Source: Mesostigma viride (lineage: Eukaryota > Streptophyta > Mesostigmatophyceae > Mesostigmatales > Mesostigmataceae). From it: DNA of 64,000 nucleotides. Location: the NCBI GenBank assembly GCA_009746045.1, contig RPFO01000084.1:77501-141500 (forward strand). The letters are read 5' to 3'. Below the pieces are notes generated by a model. The model had not been told where the DNA came from and ran no database searches. It was given only the letters and a program-made list of their open reading frames with translations. Below are positions 38,000 through 49,605 of this stretch, piece by piece. Each line of letters starts with the position of its first letter. Position 1 is the first letter of the stretch. Position numbers and translations under genes: made by a program.

Positions 38000-40277
38000 A
38001 CGTGAATCAACAGCACTGGTCAAATCAGGGCAATCAAAATCGCTTCATTAAAATGTTTAAATAATAAATGTTTATAGCCGTCAAGAACCTATCGATTCAT
38101 ACTACCCATTCAGAGGCTGTTCTGAAATTGTAACCATTGATCATTTTTAATGAATCATCTATACAACACTGTTATGGCTTTATGACACATCCGTCATTGC
38201 CTTTCATCTTATACGATAGCAGCTAGTGGTTAACGAAGCTGGTCGCTTGCTAGGGCATCATGCTGACCGCTCCCATTTCATTCCCGTGGCGCCTGCAAGA
38301 ATCCAAGCAAGCCGCGACACAAGATGCAAGAGAACAAAAAGATATCAGATCCTTGACATAGACATCACCATTCTACAAGGAAGAGCTCGCCAGCACCTAA
38401 CGGTCCATGCAGCAAATGTGTAGAATACGATTTAAGACCCAACACTCACTCTTATGGCAAAGCAGCCCATACACATGAATCACACCATGCGCCAGATGTC
38501 ACACGAGCAAGCCACAACGTTGTCGTCGGATCAGAAAGCAACAAACGTGAAAACGCTAGCGGCCCAAATCTGAGATTCCGCGGAACACAGAAAATAAGAA
38601 AGCTCAGAAGCTACCAGCAAGGGATCGAACATAGGACCTTTGGCATGATTTCGCGGCTGTGTGAGTCTCCTGATCCGAAGGCATCTCACTTAAGTAACGT
38701 TTCGAAACAGCCAAACTGCGAAAACCCTCTTACCGGAGAGTTTTGCCAATATCAAGGAGACAACCAGCGCAGGTCAGAAATCGGGAGAATCCGGACCATG
38801 GTAGCTCGAGCCTGCCGTTATCTTGTCCGCGCTGTCGAGCCGTGCAGGATTATGAATATGAATGGAGATGGAAATGTGTAGCCTTACATGCGAAATAATG
38901 GCCGGCTGACGTGAAGAGCGACTAGATGACCTAGACGGTGGGGCCGGACACAGCTTGCTTGTTTGTGTTTCATCGTGGGCAACGAGTCCAACGACTACTT
39001 CCTCTGGGTTGCAAACTGCGGCAAATTGAACGCAAACCTCATCATGAAATCTTGACCGTCGAAATGTAACGATCCGACGACTTATGCAGTATGCCGCGTA
39101 ATTTTTTGCGGGAGAGCCGTTGGGCCGGTTCCCGACGCGGGCGACCAGTGGTTTGCATTAAGTTAACTTACCTGAAGTTTTCCAACAGAAGTTACCCAAG
39201 CCGCACGATGGCACTCATCGACGGCCTCAGTCTGCTGACTCGTCGGCCCGATTTTGGCGGCACCCAATTTGACCCCAACGGTACCTACCGACAAAGGGCA
39301 TACATTACCTTTCACGCGCACCACGACCCCTTCGAGCTCTGCTATGGCGGTGGTGCCGTGGGGACCGCATCAGACTGCGGGCCCTTATCTTCTATGGCGG
39401 TGCTGCCGTTGGGCCCGAATCAGACTGCAGGCCCTTTATGCAGGCGGGCCCTTAATGCATGTCACTTATTTATTCTTCTGCATACAAATATGAAGCCAAG
39501 AAGTCGTGTCCTCCGGATTTTTGCATTTGCACCGTGTGCAGTTCTTGGACGTTTGGAAACATGCATGGCATATGGCTAATGTAATGACTGACTAGCTAGA
39601 CCGTTTCAGTGGTTTTTCATTTGCGGGTATTTCCTCGTAAATGGTGGGAAAGCGATCGCAGCAATGGTTCTCACCACTAGACACTCCCGGCCAGTGAAGC
39701 CCGATTAACGTCCTCATCAAGCAACCTGTTTCCGGCCCCACTGTATAGGTCATCTTACATTCGCTCTTTGCGTAAGCCAGCCATAATTTCAATGAACAAG
39801 GCTACACATTTGCATACTCTTTTCTTGGTTATCGGTGTGCCTTTGTTTGAATGCAGGGGGGATCGCTGTGCCGACACAACGCGTTCAACGTGCTGGGCAT
39901 CAAATGAGGGATCTGGGCGACCACCAGTGCCCGACTAGTGTCACCACTGCCTTCCGGACCTGAGGGCAAGGCTGCAGCCGGAGCTGCAGACGTATTTTCA
40001 GGGCTTAGCGCAGCCGCCAGGCTGCCTGTGTCGAGGAGCGTTTGCTCATCACATATTGCGCAATAGCTTCGGAAAATTATATCAGCGTGTGCGTCTTAGA
40101 AAGACGAAGCGATTGTGATATTCACAGCCGAATTCGGTGCCCAAACGAGAAAGTTATGATCTCCGCTGTCAGCCATGGCTACCTCGTGGCTCGCGGCTTT
40201 GATGGTACATTGGCTATATTGTATGATAACCCTATAATCCACCTTAGTGGTGCTGAGTTTTTTTTCACATTAATGAC
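38000..40277. other. Interior of the CACTA-ended element
   Basis: No transposase recognised. Contains a 50 bp duplication (tctgctatggcggtg / ttctatggcggtgctg, 39338-39440). A stretch at 40060-40190 resembles 53288-53410 (the 5' UTR of the L1-like LINE), e.g. cggaaaattatatcagc against ccggaaattataccagc. Confidence 0.45.
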
Positions 40278-40281
40278 TTAA

Positions 40282-41998
40282 CCCTTCAATTGTGTCAACT
40301 GGAACCACCAGAACGGACTGAGTATGGGCATCTTAGTAAGTATGAGAGTATCTAGCCAAATAACATTTTCTGGCCCACCCTTGGAACCAAGGATGCTTTT
40401 ATATCAAATAACTTTGGGGTCATGTCATTGGTCACATATCTATGCCCCACAGCTGCTATAAATAGCACCCCCCCCAAGGGGGTACGGTGCAGATGGGGTT
40501 CAAGAGATATATAATGCAATATGGACCATTTCTGAAAATCTGCTGACCCTGGCCCTTTGAGGGGAGTTTAACATAATCACAGGCATGCCATAGATGCATT
40601 CACAACATGACATGCCATAGAACTGCACAGGCTAGCTAGCATACAGCCCAAAATAGCTCAGACCGTTATAACGGGTGCAGTTATTTTGGGGTGTTTTGCT
40701 AGCACTACCGTGTAGGCATTCAATTCCAACGTGGCACAAAACATCATAGATGGCCACACATGGATTCCCAAACACATTTCCAGCTTAAAAATCACAACAG
40801 CATGCTATACAACAAGTATAAAGCTTGTGCCAAGGCCCAAAACCAAGCGTATAACGGGTTCACAAGGAGCTACATTATCAATGCATCCAACACACTATAA
40901 AGCAATTCCAATGATTGGCAATGATAGAAAACACAAAAGAACTAACCTGGTTATGCTTCCATGCAAGCAGGCCCTGGCCATTCATGTTTCTTGCATGCAC
41001 TATGAACGCACAAGCAGAAGGATAACTTGGGCCATCAAACCAAGAAGCAATGCCTAGAGCTGGCCAGAAAACCACTTGTCTCGCTATGTCTGTGCAGGGA
41101 AAAGCATCCCGTTATCAAGCCCACCATGTTTAGAGACAATACCAAACGCTACTTCACTGGTTTCGTTGAAGCCTTAGCTAATAGCAATCAAATCTGGTCC
41201 AAAATCTGCGTGACATAGTGGTATTCCCCAACCATCACAAGCGAACGCGTACAAGCACTGAAGCAACAAAACGACAAGCAAAAACCATCGATTACATGTC
41301 TACAACTAGTTTATAAACGATAGGACGACTTGGTACTGTGATGTATAAACGCTAACATGTTAATACGTACCAGGTAGAAACCGCAGATTACCTGCTGTGC
41401 GGGAGCCATCACTCCCACCTCACGGACATAGCCTCGAACCTTTCCTGGCCGTCATCGCTAATAAAACATGTCAAGAATAACGTAACAAGTCTATCCACGC
41501 GCAAATATATGGACGTTTGCTGCCGAACAACAGGTAGCATACGCACTGTCACCGCCTGGCCGCTGACAGGATCTACTGCACCGATTAGAACCTAGAGACA
41601 TACTTGCGCACATCCAGACGCTTCACGGCCAGAGATATAATCTTTATAACACTCAAGGATCATTACTACAAGATTTGAGTTCAAAATTCCAAGCCATGCT
41701 CTCGTACCAGTCATTTGCCTGCACCGCCATAGCCGCGGACGTCAATTATTTTCATTCACGTCGGTCCCGTTTGACCATGGTACCCCCCCAACTTTGATTG
41801 AGTATATCTCCCTGGCCAGTTGTCCAAAGTACGGTCTGAATAGTGCCAGGCATAGCTTACGTCTAGATCTTTCGATCCCCCCAGGTTTGACCGCTGAATT
41901 ATTTTTGGCGCGGCGCCTGGTTCTGCCACAAACTCAGTCCGTTAGAGTGGCGCGAGTTCAACTGGCGCCACGAAAACGGACTCAGTACAAATTAAGGG
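40282..41998. mobile_element. piggyBac-like non-autonomous element, 1,717 bp
   Basis: Flanked by TTAA (40278-40281, 41999-42002). Ends CCCTTCAATTGT and, inverted, CCCTTAATTTGT, with AACGGACTGAG / CTCAGTCCGTT just inside. The whole length aligns loosely with 35390-37144 (for example acattttctggcccaccctt in both). No transposase frame. Confidence 0.88.
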
Positions 41999-42209
41999 TT
42001 AATGAAATAAAGCTCATGATTTTTCTCGTGGTATACTGTTGGGGCAGGCGCAGGCGCAAGAAGTCTCCTACGGTTGACAAACACCATATGTAGCAGGTTC
42101 ACCTGACAACCATGCCAATATTTTGATGATTGAATGAATAAAGATGCTTTTCTTGTCGTTTTGCGCCTGACATTTTTGTCGGTTTAGCACTTGTGTTTTT
42201 ACCACTTGT

Positions 42210-42510
42210 GTGCATGCTCATGTGGTATTTTTTTACCACTTTTTATCACTTCTTTGGTTTTACCACTTTTTATCACTTTTTACCACTTGCACAAGCCTTT
42301 TACCACCACTTTACCACTTTTTACCACAAAGTGGTAAAAAGTGGTAAAAAGTGGTAAAATATACCACTTTTTTACCACTTTTTATCACTTTATATCACTT
42401 TTTATCACTTTTTATCACTTTTTATCACTTTTTACCACCCTTAGACCTCTTTTACCACCTCGAGGTGGTAAAAAGGTGGTAAAAAGTGATAAAAAGTGGT
42501 AAATTTACCA
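42210..42510. repeat. GTGGTAAAAA palindromic repeat array (right arm)
   Basis: Alternating taccactttttatcac and gtggtaaaaagtg runs, in both orientations, next to the right CACTA terminus. The left arm is at 37567-37860. Confidence 0.9.
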
Positions 42511-42527
42511 CCCCCGAGTTCCTAGTG

Positions 42528-43313
42528 TGGCAATAGCGCCTGCGGACGTCCCTGCGCCGCGCCCACGCCGCCCGCCGCTGAGCAGGACTACACGTACCCA
42601 GCCCTGACGGAAACCCTGGCCGACCCCAACGAGCTCCCGCTGTTCACCGAGCTCGAGCTGCATGAGCACCGCCGCCAAGCAACTCCGCTTCTACGCCGCC
42701 GTTGGACCTGACCAGCTCCCAGCCCCGGTGATTAAGCTGACGGCGCTCACGGGGTTCCTGCTTGACGTCTGCAACCGGATCCTGCTTGCCGACGCGCCGC
42801 CGATTCCTGATCGAGTGGCAGCACAGCTACCGTATTATGCGGTACAAAAACAAAGGTTCCCCTGACGACCCCGCCAACTACAGAGGAGTCTGCATCCAGA
42901 GCGCCGCACTCAAGTTGTTCATGCGCATGATCCTCAACCGCCTTCGTTCTGCTCTCGACTGTCACCTTGGGGAAAGTCAAATGGGCTTCCGTCCTGGGCG
43001 CAACACCGTCATGGCCATCTTCGTCGCGCGTCGCCTCTTCGAGGAAATCGCTCTCCTGCATTACCTGGTGAGTTTCCCGCCATCCTGATCTTCGTCGACT
43101 TCATCAAGGCTTTTGATTCTGTCCTCTGGGACGCTCTATGGGCTGTACTTGCTCGCGCTCGCGTCCCCACTCCTCTGATTACCGTCATCCGCACGCTGTA
43201 TGAGGGGTCGACCACTTCGGTGCGCATTCAACACGGCATGCATTACCCCGCCATGCCCACTGCAGACCGGCGTCTGGCAGGGTTGCGTCCTGTCGCCGTA
43301 CCTGTTTATTATT
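42528..43313 (+). pseudogene. L1-like RT N-terminal half
   Basis: Contains LRFYAAVGPDQLPAPVIKLT, the LNRLRSALDCHLGESQMGFR block and FVDFIKAFDSVLWDALWAVL. Frameshifts near 42830 and 43060. It is cut at LFII by the ORF1-only element. Confidence 0.8.
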
Positions 43314-45151
43314 AATTAATTAATTAATTAATTAAACTCGTGCTCCCGTTGGGGAGTCACGGAGCACCGAAGTGCTTTTAATCCCTGTGTGTGCACTACA
43401 GGAGAAAGGGCAGAGACCCCCAGTCTCCTTCATGCCAAAGGCATGCCACAGCTGCAATCGGGCGCGGCTAGCTAAAAGGACAGGCTAACGATCCGGCAAA
43501 CTGTGGGTGCAATAAGACCCATGTGAGCATATCATAGCAAGGAGCGTGGGCAAGTAATCTGAACATAGCCAGGGCGTAGCATGGCTGTACTAGGACTAGG
43601 CTATGGCTGGTTGTGTACCGTGCGTTGGCGGCACGTGACTAGGTGTGTTGGCACAGCTAGGCAACATTCTAGGCATGGCTGCCTTAGCGGCAGTGACGCC
43701 AATGGTTACAAGCTAGGGCTATTGCTATTCTAGCCCGCTGGGGCGTCCACATCTTGTGGTTGATCATCAGGTCCCCGCCCCTCCAGTACACCTTGGGCTT
43801 CTGGGGGTCCTGCTTATGGCGGAGGTATTCCGGCCACAGGTCGCGTCGCTGCTGTTGCTGAGCGGGGGTGAGGTCGTCATCCAGCGTCCAGGTGAGGTCG
43901 TGCAACCGCTTGCGACGAGAGAGGAACCGCTGCTTATCCTCAGGGGAGGAGAAGGTGAGTAGGACTGGTGGGGGAGCCGCCTTGTCCCGTGAGTGGGGAA
44001 GGCGGTGGCACCCACGCAGTTCTACCTCACCTACCAGGCCCATGAGGGTAAGAAGCTGGTTCTTGAGCTCGTCAGCAAGAGAGGTTGACGTCTCACCTGG
44101 CTTCTGGGGGAAGCGACGTAGCACCACTCGGCACTCGCGGCGAGCGCGATCGGTGACCTCCCGTTGCTGGGCCTGGCGGTGGTCCTCCAGCTCCTGGAGC
44201 TTTGTGGCGATGGCGTCGGTGGTGGAGGCGGTCGCTGACCGCAGCAGGTCCGCGTAGGAGAGCGGCGGGAGGTCGCCAGCATCCTGCCGGGGTGGCTGGG
44301 ATGCAATGGTGGCCGTCTGCTCCGCTATCTTGGGGACCTGTGTGGCCAGGGCCTCGGTGTGGGCGGTGATGGCCTCAAGCTTCTTCAGGAGCACGCCACA
44401 CTTGCCCTCCACCTGGTTAAGGCGAGAGACAAGTGCCGCATGCGTTTCCGAAGCTTGTGCCGCGGTGTGCAGCGTCGTGAACTGGGGCTGGAGCTTGTGG
44501 ACGACCTTGGTTTCCACGTTGGAGACCCGGGCCTCGACCGTGTTGAGCGTGGTGTTCAGCGATGTCAGCTGCTCGGCCAGCGGCCAGGTCACGTGCTCCT
44601 CCAGCACTGCGCGGATGTCATCCTTGCGGAGGGAGGAAGCCGAGGGGGCTGCCGGCTGTGCGGGGGCTGGGGTGCGGAGCGTGCGGGTGATGTCGATGAG
44701 GCGGAGCTGGAAATGGCTGGTCAAGATAGCCAGGCGTTGTTGTGCTTCGTTCATAGCATAGAGCCAGGACATGTCTCCATCGTAGTCAATAGCCCCCTTC
44801 ACGAAGAGCTTCCGCTCCTGTTCGAGGAACTGGAGAACCTCAATGCATTCCTGCGGCGACAATTCTTGCCACCCGGTGAGGGAGAATCCTCGGTCGCCGG
44901 GGAGGAACTGGCGCCATTTGCGAGCGTGGCAGGGTTTCTTGGGCTCAGGCGAGGCGCTGGGAGATGGGGCTGCTGGCGGTGGGTTGGCAGGCCCAGACGG
45001 CTGGTTGGCGGGTAAGCCTGGCGGCGGAACAATGGCGAGGGCGAGAGGGTTGGGCTGGGCGCTGGGAAGCTGTGCCAGCTCCTTTTCCAGCCCTCGTTTT
45101 GCTTTGGTAGTCGTCATAGCTGGTCACGTGCGTAACTTTTATTTTTTATTT
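43314..45151 (-). mobile_element. ORF1-only LINE (HAL1-like), longest copy, 1,838 bp
   Basis: Flanked by the 11 bp duplication TGTTTATTATT (43303-43313, 45152-45162) inside an RT gene. Minus strand order: about 34 bp AT-rich 5' leader, ORF1 (45117-43684), 350 bp 3' UTR, hairpin with CTCCC-CAAC-GGGAG (43343-43356), (TTAA)n tail (43314-43335). There is no room for an ORF2. Two truncated copies are at 20467 and 33608. Confidence 0.92.
43684..45117 (-). CDS. ORF1 protein of the ORF1-only LINE (L1 ORF1p-like), intact, 477 aa
   Basis: Starts ATG at 45117, 34 bp from the element's 5' end. Residues 1-60 are Pro/Ala-rich (PPGLPANQPSGPANPPPA), about 70-130 carry FLPGDRGFSLTGWQELSPQE, and about 165-275 are a long coiled-coil-like region (TSLNTTLNTVEARVSNVETK). 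About 330-400 form an RRM-like domain (RRECRVVLRRFPQ...VLLTFSSPEDKQRFL) and 400-460 a CTD (WTLDDDLTPAQQQQRRDLWP). This order coiled coil - RRM - CTD is that of L1 ORF1p, an RNA-binding trimer that packages LINE RNA. No frameshift or stop. The last 20 residues run past the domain (RIAIALACNHW). Confidence 0.88.
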   Translation of the reverse strand: MTTTKAKRGLEKELAQLPSAQPNPLALAIVPPPGLPANQPSGPANPPPAAPSPSASPEPKKPCHARKWRQFLPGDRGFSLTGWQELSPQECIEVLQFLEQERKLFVKGAIDYDGDMSWLYAMNEAQQRLAILTSHFQLRLIDITRTLRTPAPAQPAAPSASSLRKDDIRAVLEEHVTWPLAEQLTSLNTTLNTVEARVSNVETKVVHKLQPQFTTLHTAAQASETHAALVSRLNQVEGKCGVLLKKLEAITAHTEALATQVPKIAEQTATIASQPPRQDAGDLPPLSYADLLRSATASTTDAIATKLQELEDHRQAQQREVTDRARRECRVVLRRFPQKPGETSTSLADELKNQLLTLMGLVGEVELRGCHRLPHSRDKAAPPPVLLTFSSPEDKQRFLSRRKRLHDLTWTLDDDLTPAQQQQRRDLWPEYLRHKQDPQKPKVYWRGGDLMINHKMWTPQRARIAIALACNHWRHCR

Positions 45152-45162
45152 TGTTTATTATT

Positions 45163-46064
45163 GTAGTGGATTATGTTATGCGCCAGGCACGTGCTCGCTT
45201 TGCTAGCATTGCAGGCCGTGCCCCTGGCCTAGCGATCACGAACGAGCTTGGAGAAGGGGGGCCGACTAACAAGCCGTGAATTTACTAGCTGACCTCATTT
45301 ATGCCGACGACATCACGCTCATCGAGAAGCGGCGGAGTCTGCCCAACTTTGGCTGGACTCGGCCTGGCGCTCGAGGCTCGGGCGGTTGGTCTATAGAAAT
45401 CAGCCCCAAAACGGAGGCCCTGGCCCTCGCCGGGCATGGCTGGGCCCCCACCCACACTCCGCCTCTTAGACGATGCCGAGGTCAACTACCCTCCTTCATG
45501 CCGCTTCACTCAAGCTGCTCGGCAGTTGGCTTCCCGACTGCGAGGACGACATGACGACACGGATCGGCATGGCGTGGGCGCACCTCCATGACCACCGCCG
45601 CTGGTGGAGCAACCCCGCCCTACCCCGGGGATCGTCAAGCGTGACCTCTTCAAGGCAGTCGTCATTCTGACGATCCTGACCTACGGCGCCGAGACCTGGA
45701 TGTCCACTGACGCAGGAGCTGGAGCAACGACTCGACGGCGCCGTCACCAAGATGCTGCGCAAGGCCCTTAACATCCCCTTTGGTTTGCACATTAGTAATG
45801 AGGATTTGTACGCTGATTTGCCCTATGTTTCCCACATTATTAGGCACAGGCGCCTGGGCCTAGCCGGGCACCTGGCCCGCACAGATCAGGTAGATACATC
45901 AGATAGACTAGCTGGCACCAAGCCCGCCCAGCCTGGGCGATATGTCCTCACCTGGCGTGCCCCCGGCCGCGCACGGCACTGAGGGCCGCCACCCGTGGAC
46001 TTTTCGTGATAGACTCGGCATGGACATGTGCTACACTAGACGTGACGGGCTCACGCCCGGGCTG
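45163..46064 (+). pseudogene. L1-like RT C-terminal half with YADD box
   Basis: Resumes at VVDYVMRQARARFASIAG after the ORF1-only insertion and includes LLADLIYADDITLIEK (catalytic YADD), then MTTRIGMAWAHLHDHRRWWS and WTFRDRLGMDMCYTRRDGLT. It is interrupted at 46062 by the tandem dimer element. Confidence 0.82.
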
Positions 46065-48699
46065 TCGCGTTTGCGTGCCATTATATCCTGGACTGATCAT
46101 TACCGCTACTTGAATGCATCCACTATCAGCAGTAATCATGTGTGTGATATGCCACCTAAAATCCAGTGTGATGCAGGTCACGGACATACTTGGCCGCCGA
46201 CCTCATGACAGGCAATTCCGTAGCCAGCCAGGTGTAGAATAAAACCATGATGCTTTATATATTTGGAAAGCAACCAAACCATTCACATTTAATTTCAAAA
46301 GACATCGACAAGAATACAAGTGTAGTCTAGTCGTATAATGTCGTACTTGTGCGTCACTGTCCAAATAAGGCTAAGCGGTTCTTGATAACCTAGCAGGCCT
46401 CGGGTGACGCCACACTGCTCCGCTTGGCTTACGGCTGGCAGTGTCCTTTAGCGCCCCCTATCCTGTCTACCTATCCCGCTTACCCCAGCTATGGCTCACT
46501 GGCCAACGACGACCGGGTTCCTTCCCGAGTCTCGCCCACAATACACACATCATCTTGACGAAACCAAACAGTTATCACTTCCGTCAACCAATCTCATGAC
46601 AATTACTCATTGCAACCACTCTCGGGGGCTGCTCCGGATTGTTCCACTATTAAACCCCTTGACGACAACACCAAGTTGTGAGGGAGAGTAACGAGCGAAC
46701 AACGACCACCATGGCCGCTGCTGTGCTCCTAAATACCTCCAAAAATCCCGGCATCCATGCGCTGTCGCATTTGCCAGCAAGCCGCCTGACGTGCAGTTAG
46801 ACTGCCAGCAAAATGCAGAGCAAGTCTGTTCGACAGCCACGTGCGAGCCAGCACACCGCACACTACGATCTGCGTATCTAGCTTTGTCAGATGGACTGAA
46901 CATCATTCCGTCTGGACAATACAAAAGATTCATAACTGCCAAATGTCACGCACCGGAATATTGCGCAAGCCACCAAGGCTTTGCGCCCCAAAGTCTTGCG
47001 CCCGAACCTAAGTCAGGTCACCTAAGACTGTCACTCTAGAAATTCAGGTCTTTCCGGCGCGGCGCTCCACACCGGCCCAAGGAACAAAGCCTGCGGCCTA
47101 TACTGAATCGGAACCAACCAAACGTCGGACGTAACGATTCCGATTATACGGCAATCGCGTAACTTCTTGAGTGCACGGACGTAAATGATCACGGACGTGA
47201 CAGCTGTCGCGTTTGCGTGCCATTATATCCTGGACTGATCATTACCGCTACTTGAATGCATCCACTATCAGCAGTAATCATGTGTGTGATATGCCACCTC
47301 CCCCCCCACTCTTTAGCTCACAACAACTTGAGAGCAAAAAGTGAAAGAAAGGCAGCTCACACAACCGAAGGAAGCCCAAAGAGGGCGTCATTCCAGGCAG
47401 CAGCAAAAAGGAAAAAAAAAAATCCAGCTGCTCAAAGATGCTTTTCCAGGATCAGCAACAACCTTAACTGGCATGCATGCTTTTAAAGGCTTAGCAATAA
47501 CCCCTTCTTCAATGGCTTTTTACAGGGAGAAGCCTAACCTCTTCAGATGCTTTTGAAGGCTAAGCAATAACCTCTTCCTTGTGCTTCCCTGGGTGAAGCA
47601 GGAGGAACCCCAGGCTGGCCGGACTGAACCCATCATGGGTTGTTCGCTCGTTAAAATCCAGTGTGATGCAGGTCACGGACATACTTGGCCGCCGACCTCA
47701 TGACAGGCAATTCCGTAGCCAGCCAGGTGTAGAATAAAACCATGATGCTTTATATATTTGGAAAGCAACCAAACCATTCACATTTAATTTCAAAAGACAT
47801 CGACAAGAATACAAGTGTTGTCTAGTCGTATAATGTCGTACTTGTGCGTCACTGTCCAAATAAGGCTAAGCGGTTCTTGATAACCTAGCAGGCCTCGGGT
47901 GACGCCACACTGCTCCGCTTGGCTTACGGCTGGCAGTGTCCTTTAGCGCCGCCCCCTATCCTGTCTACCTATCCCGCTTACCCCAGCTATGGCTCACTGG
48001 CCAACGACGACCGGGTTCCTTCCCGAGTCTCGCCCACAATACACACATCATCTTGACGAAACCAAACAGTTATCACTTCCGTCAACCAATCTCATGACAA
48101 TTACTCATTGCAACCACTCTCGGGGGCTGCTCCGGATTGTTCCACTATTAAACCCCTTGACGACAACACCAAGTTGTGAGGGAGAGTAACGAGCGAACAA
48201 CGACCACCATGGCCGCTGCTGTGCTCCTAAATACCTCCAAAAATCCCGGCATCCATGCGCTGTCGCATTTGCCAGCAAGCCGCCTGACGTGCAGTTAGAC
48301 TGCCAGCAAAATGCAGAGCAAGTCTGTTCGACAGCCACGTGCGAGCCAGCACACCGCACACTACGATCTGCGTATCTAGCTTTGTCAGATGGACTGAACA
48401 TCATTCCGTCTGGACAATACAAAAGATTCATAACTGCCAAATGTCACGCACCGGAATATTGCGCAAGCCACCAAGACTTTGCGCCCCAAAGTCTTGCGCC
48501 CGAACCTAAGTCAGGTCACCTAAGACTGTCACTCTAGAAATTCAGGTCTTTCCGGCGCGGCGCTCCACACCGGCCCAAGGAACAAAGCCTGCGGCCTATA
48601 CTGAATCGGAACCAACCAAACGTCGGACGTAACGATTCCGATTACGGCAATCGCGTAACTTCTTGAGTGCACGGACGTAAATGATCACGGACGTGACAG
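46062..48699. mobile_element. Head-to-tail dimer of a TG...CA-ended element
   Basis: Copy 1 is 46062-47203 (1,142 bp) and copy 2 is 47204-48699 (about 1,496 bp). Both start CTGTCGCGTTTGCG and end CGGACGTGACAG and they abut directly. Copy 2 has an extra 355 bp (47298-47651) that copy 1 lacks. The pair splits a LINE; the flanks show GGGC on both sides (cccGGGC|TGTC and GACA|GGGC) and uninterrupted paralogues read cgcccgggcagcc. Outside the 355 bp the copies differ at only a few bases. It may be a DNA transposon with short inverted ends or two abutting LTRs; no protein is encoded. Confidence 0.8.
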
Positions 48700-49126
48700 G
48701 GCAGCCTCCTGGTTTGTCTGTAATATGGAGGCAGATGGTGCGCAAGGATAGATGGCAAGTAGTGATGAAGGACGGACCACCCCCAAGCCTGTGGGGGCTC
48801 CGCGTGTGACCAAGTATGGCATTCATAGCGATTCAGGCCGCGGTGCCCACACCCCTGTAACTAGGACCTAGATAGTCCTATACTAGATACTTTTGTGTAA
48901 TTATTTTTCTAATGAGATTAGCATAGTACTCCGTGACATGCCTTTGCGCATGACACGCAAGTACTTACTTACTTACTTACCTAGATAGCTTGCATCATCC
49001 ATTCCATCCCATGTTCCCCTCCCACTGAGGACTACTTAGAGTTAGCTTAGTTCGGTTTCGCGGCTTCGCCCACCTCCATCCATCCAGCAAGGGAATATGT
49101 GCTACATGATCTCCCAACGGAGTCAT
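48698..49126 (+). mobile_element. 3' UTR of the plus-strand LINE
   Basis: Resumes after the dimer with cctcctggtttgtctgtaat, continues through ctgtaactaggacctagata and cccctcccactgaggacta, and reaches CTCCCAACGGAGTCAT (49111-49126), where the next LINE inserted. Confidence 0.8.
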
Positions 49127-49259
49127 TAAAAAAAATTAAATTAAATTATAACATGCCTCCGTGGGGAGCTAGGTCATGTAGCACATATTTCATGATGGAT
49201 GGGGTGGAGGAAGCCGCGTGATCGAACTATCCTAACTCTATCTAGAAAATCCTAACTGC

Positions 49260-49605
49260 ACTACTCATCAAAACGCCTCCTCCGCTTGGGGGGAGGTGGC
49301 TTGCCCACAGGGTCGGGCGTGTGCGCCTTGACAATCTTCTTCCACCGCGTCTTGTCCTGCATGGCAGTCCAAAGACGGGAGAGAGAGTGGATGCGGTGCT
49401 CAAACTGGGCTGGGACCACGAGGTCGTCCAGCAGCATCTGAACGTAGTTGGTGACAGGTTTCCCTACCCTTTTGGGAATGTCCTTGGGGCCAGGCCAGGT
49501 CAGAATGTGCCGCCCTGGCTGTCCAAGCCGCTGGGGGCCGGCCAGACCAAGGGTGGTGTCGACCTGGCTGGTGCGTGCAAGGTGTCCTACAAATGCTATC
49601 CTAGA
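49260..49605 (-). pseudogene. ORF2 C-terminal remnant
   Basis: Minus-strand frame reading RQPGRHILTWPGPKDIPKRV, then LDDLVVPAQFEHRIHSLSRL and KPPPPKRRRRFDE before a stop. It directly follows the deletion and corresponds to the region also seen at 28200-28500 and 35170-35385. Confidence 0.75.

Larger units (their letters stand above)
37546..42527. mobile_element. CACTA-ended foldback-like element, 4,982 bp
   Basis: Ends are the 19 bp perfect inverted repeat CACTAGGAACTCGGGGGTG (37546-37564 and complement 42509-42527). Both ends continue into 300-350 bp of GTGGTAAAAA / GTGATAAAAA repeats that can pair with each other and within themselves. A third copy of CACTAGGAACTCGG is at 37888. Flanks share only TG, so the expected 3 bp duplication of CACTA elements is not proven. 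A piggyBac-like element sits inside. Confidence 0.8.

Noticed and set aside
46491-48537. Repeated 66-, 82- and 111-codon frames in the dimer element
   Set aside because: Present twice only because the element is duplicated; no family features.
46062-48699. A complete LTR retrotransposon
   Set aside because: TG...CA ends and a 4 bp duplication fit, but there is no internal gag-pol, primer-binding site or polypurine tract between the units.
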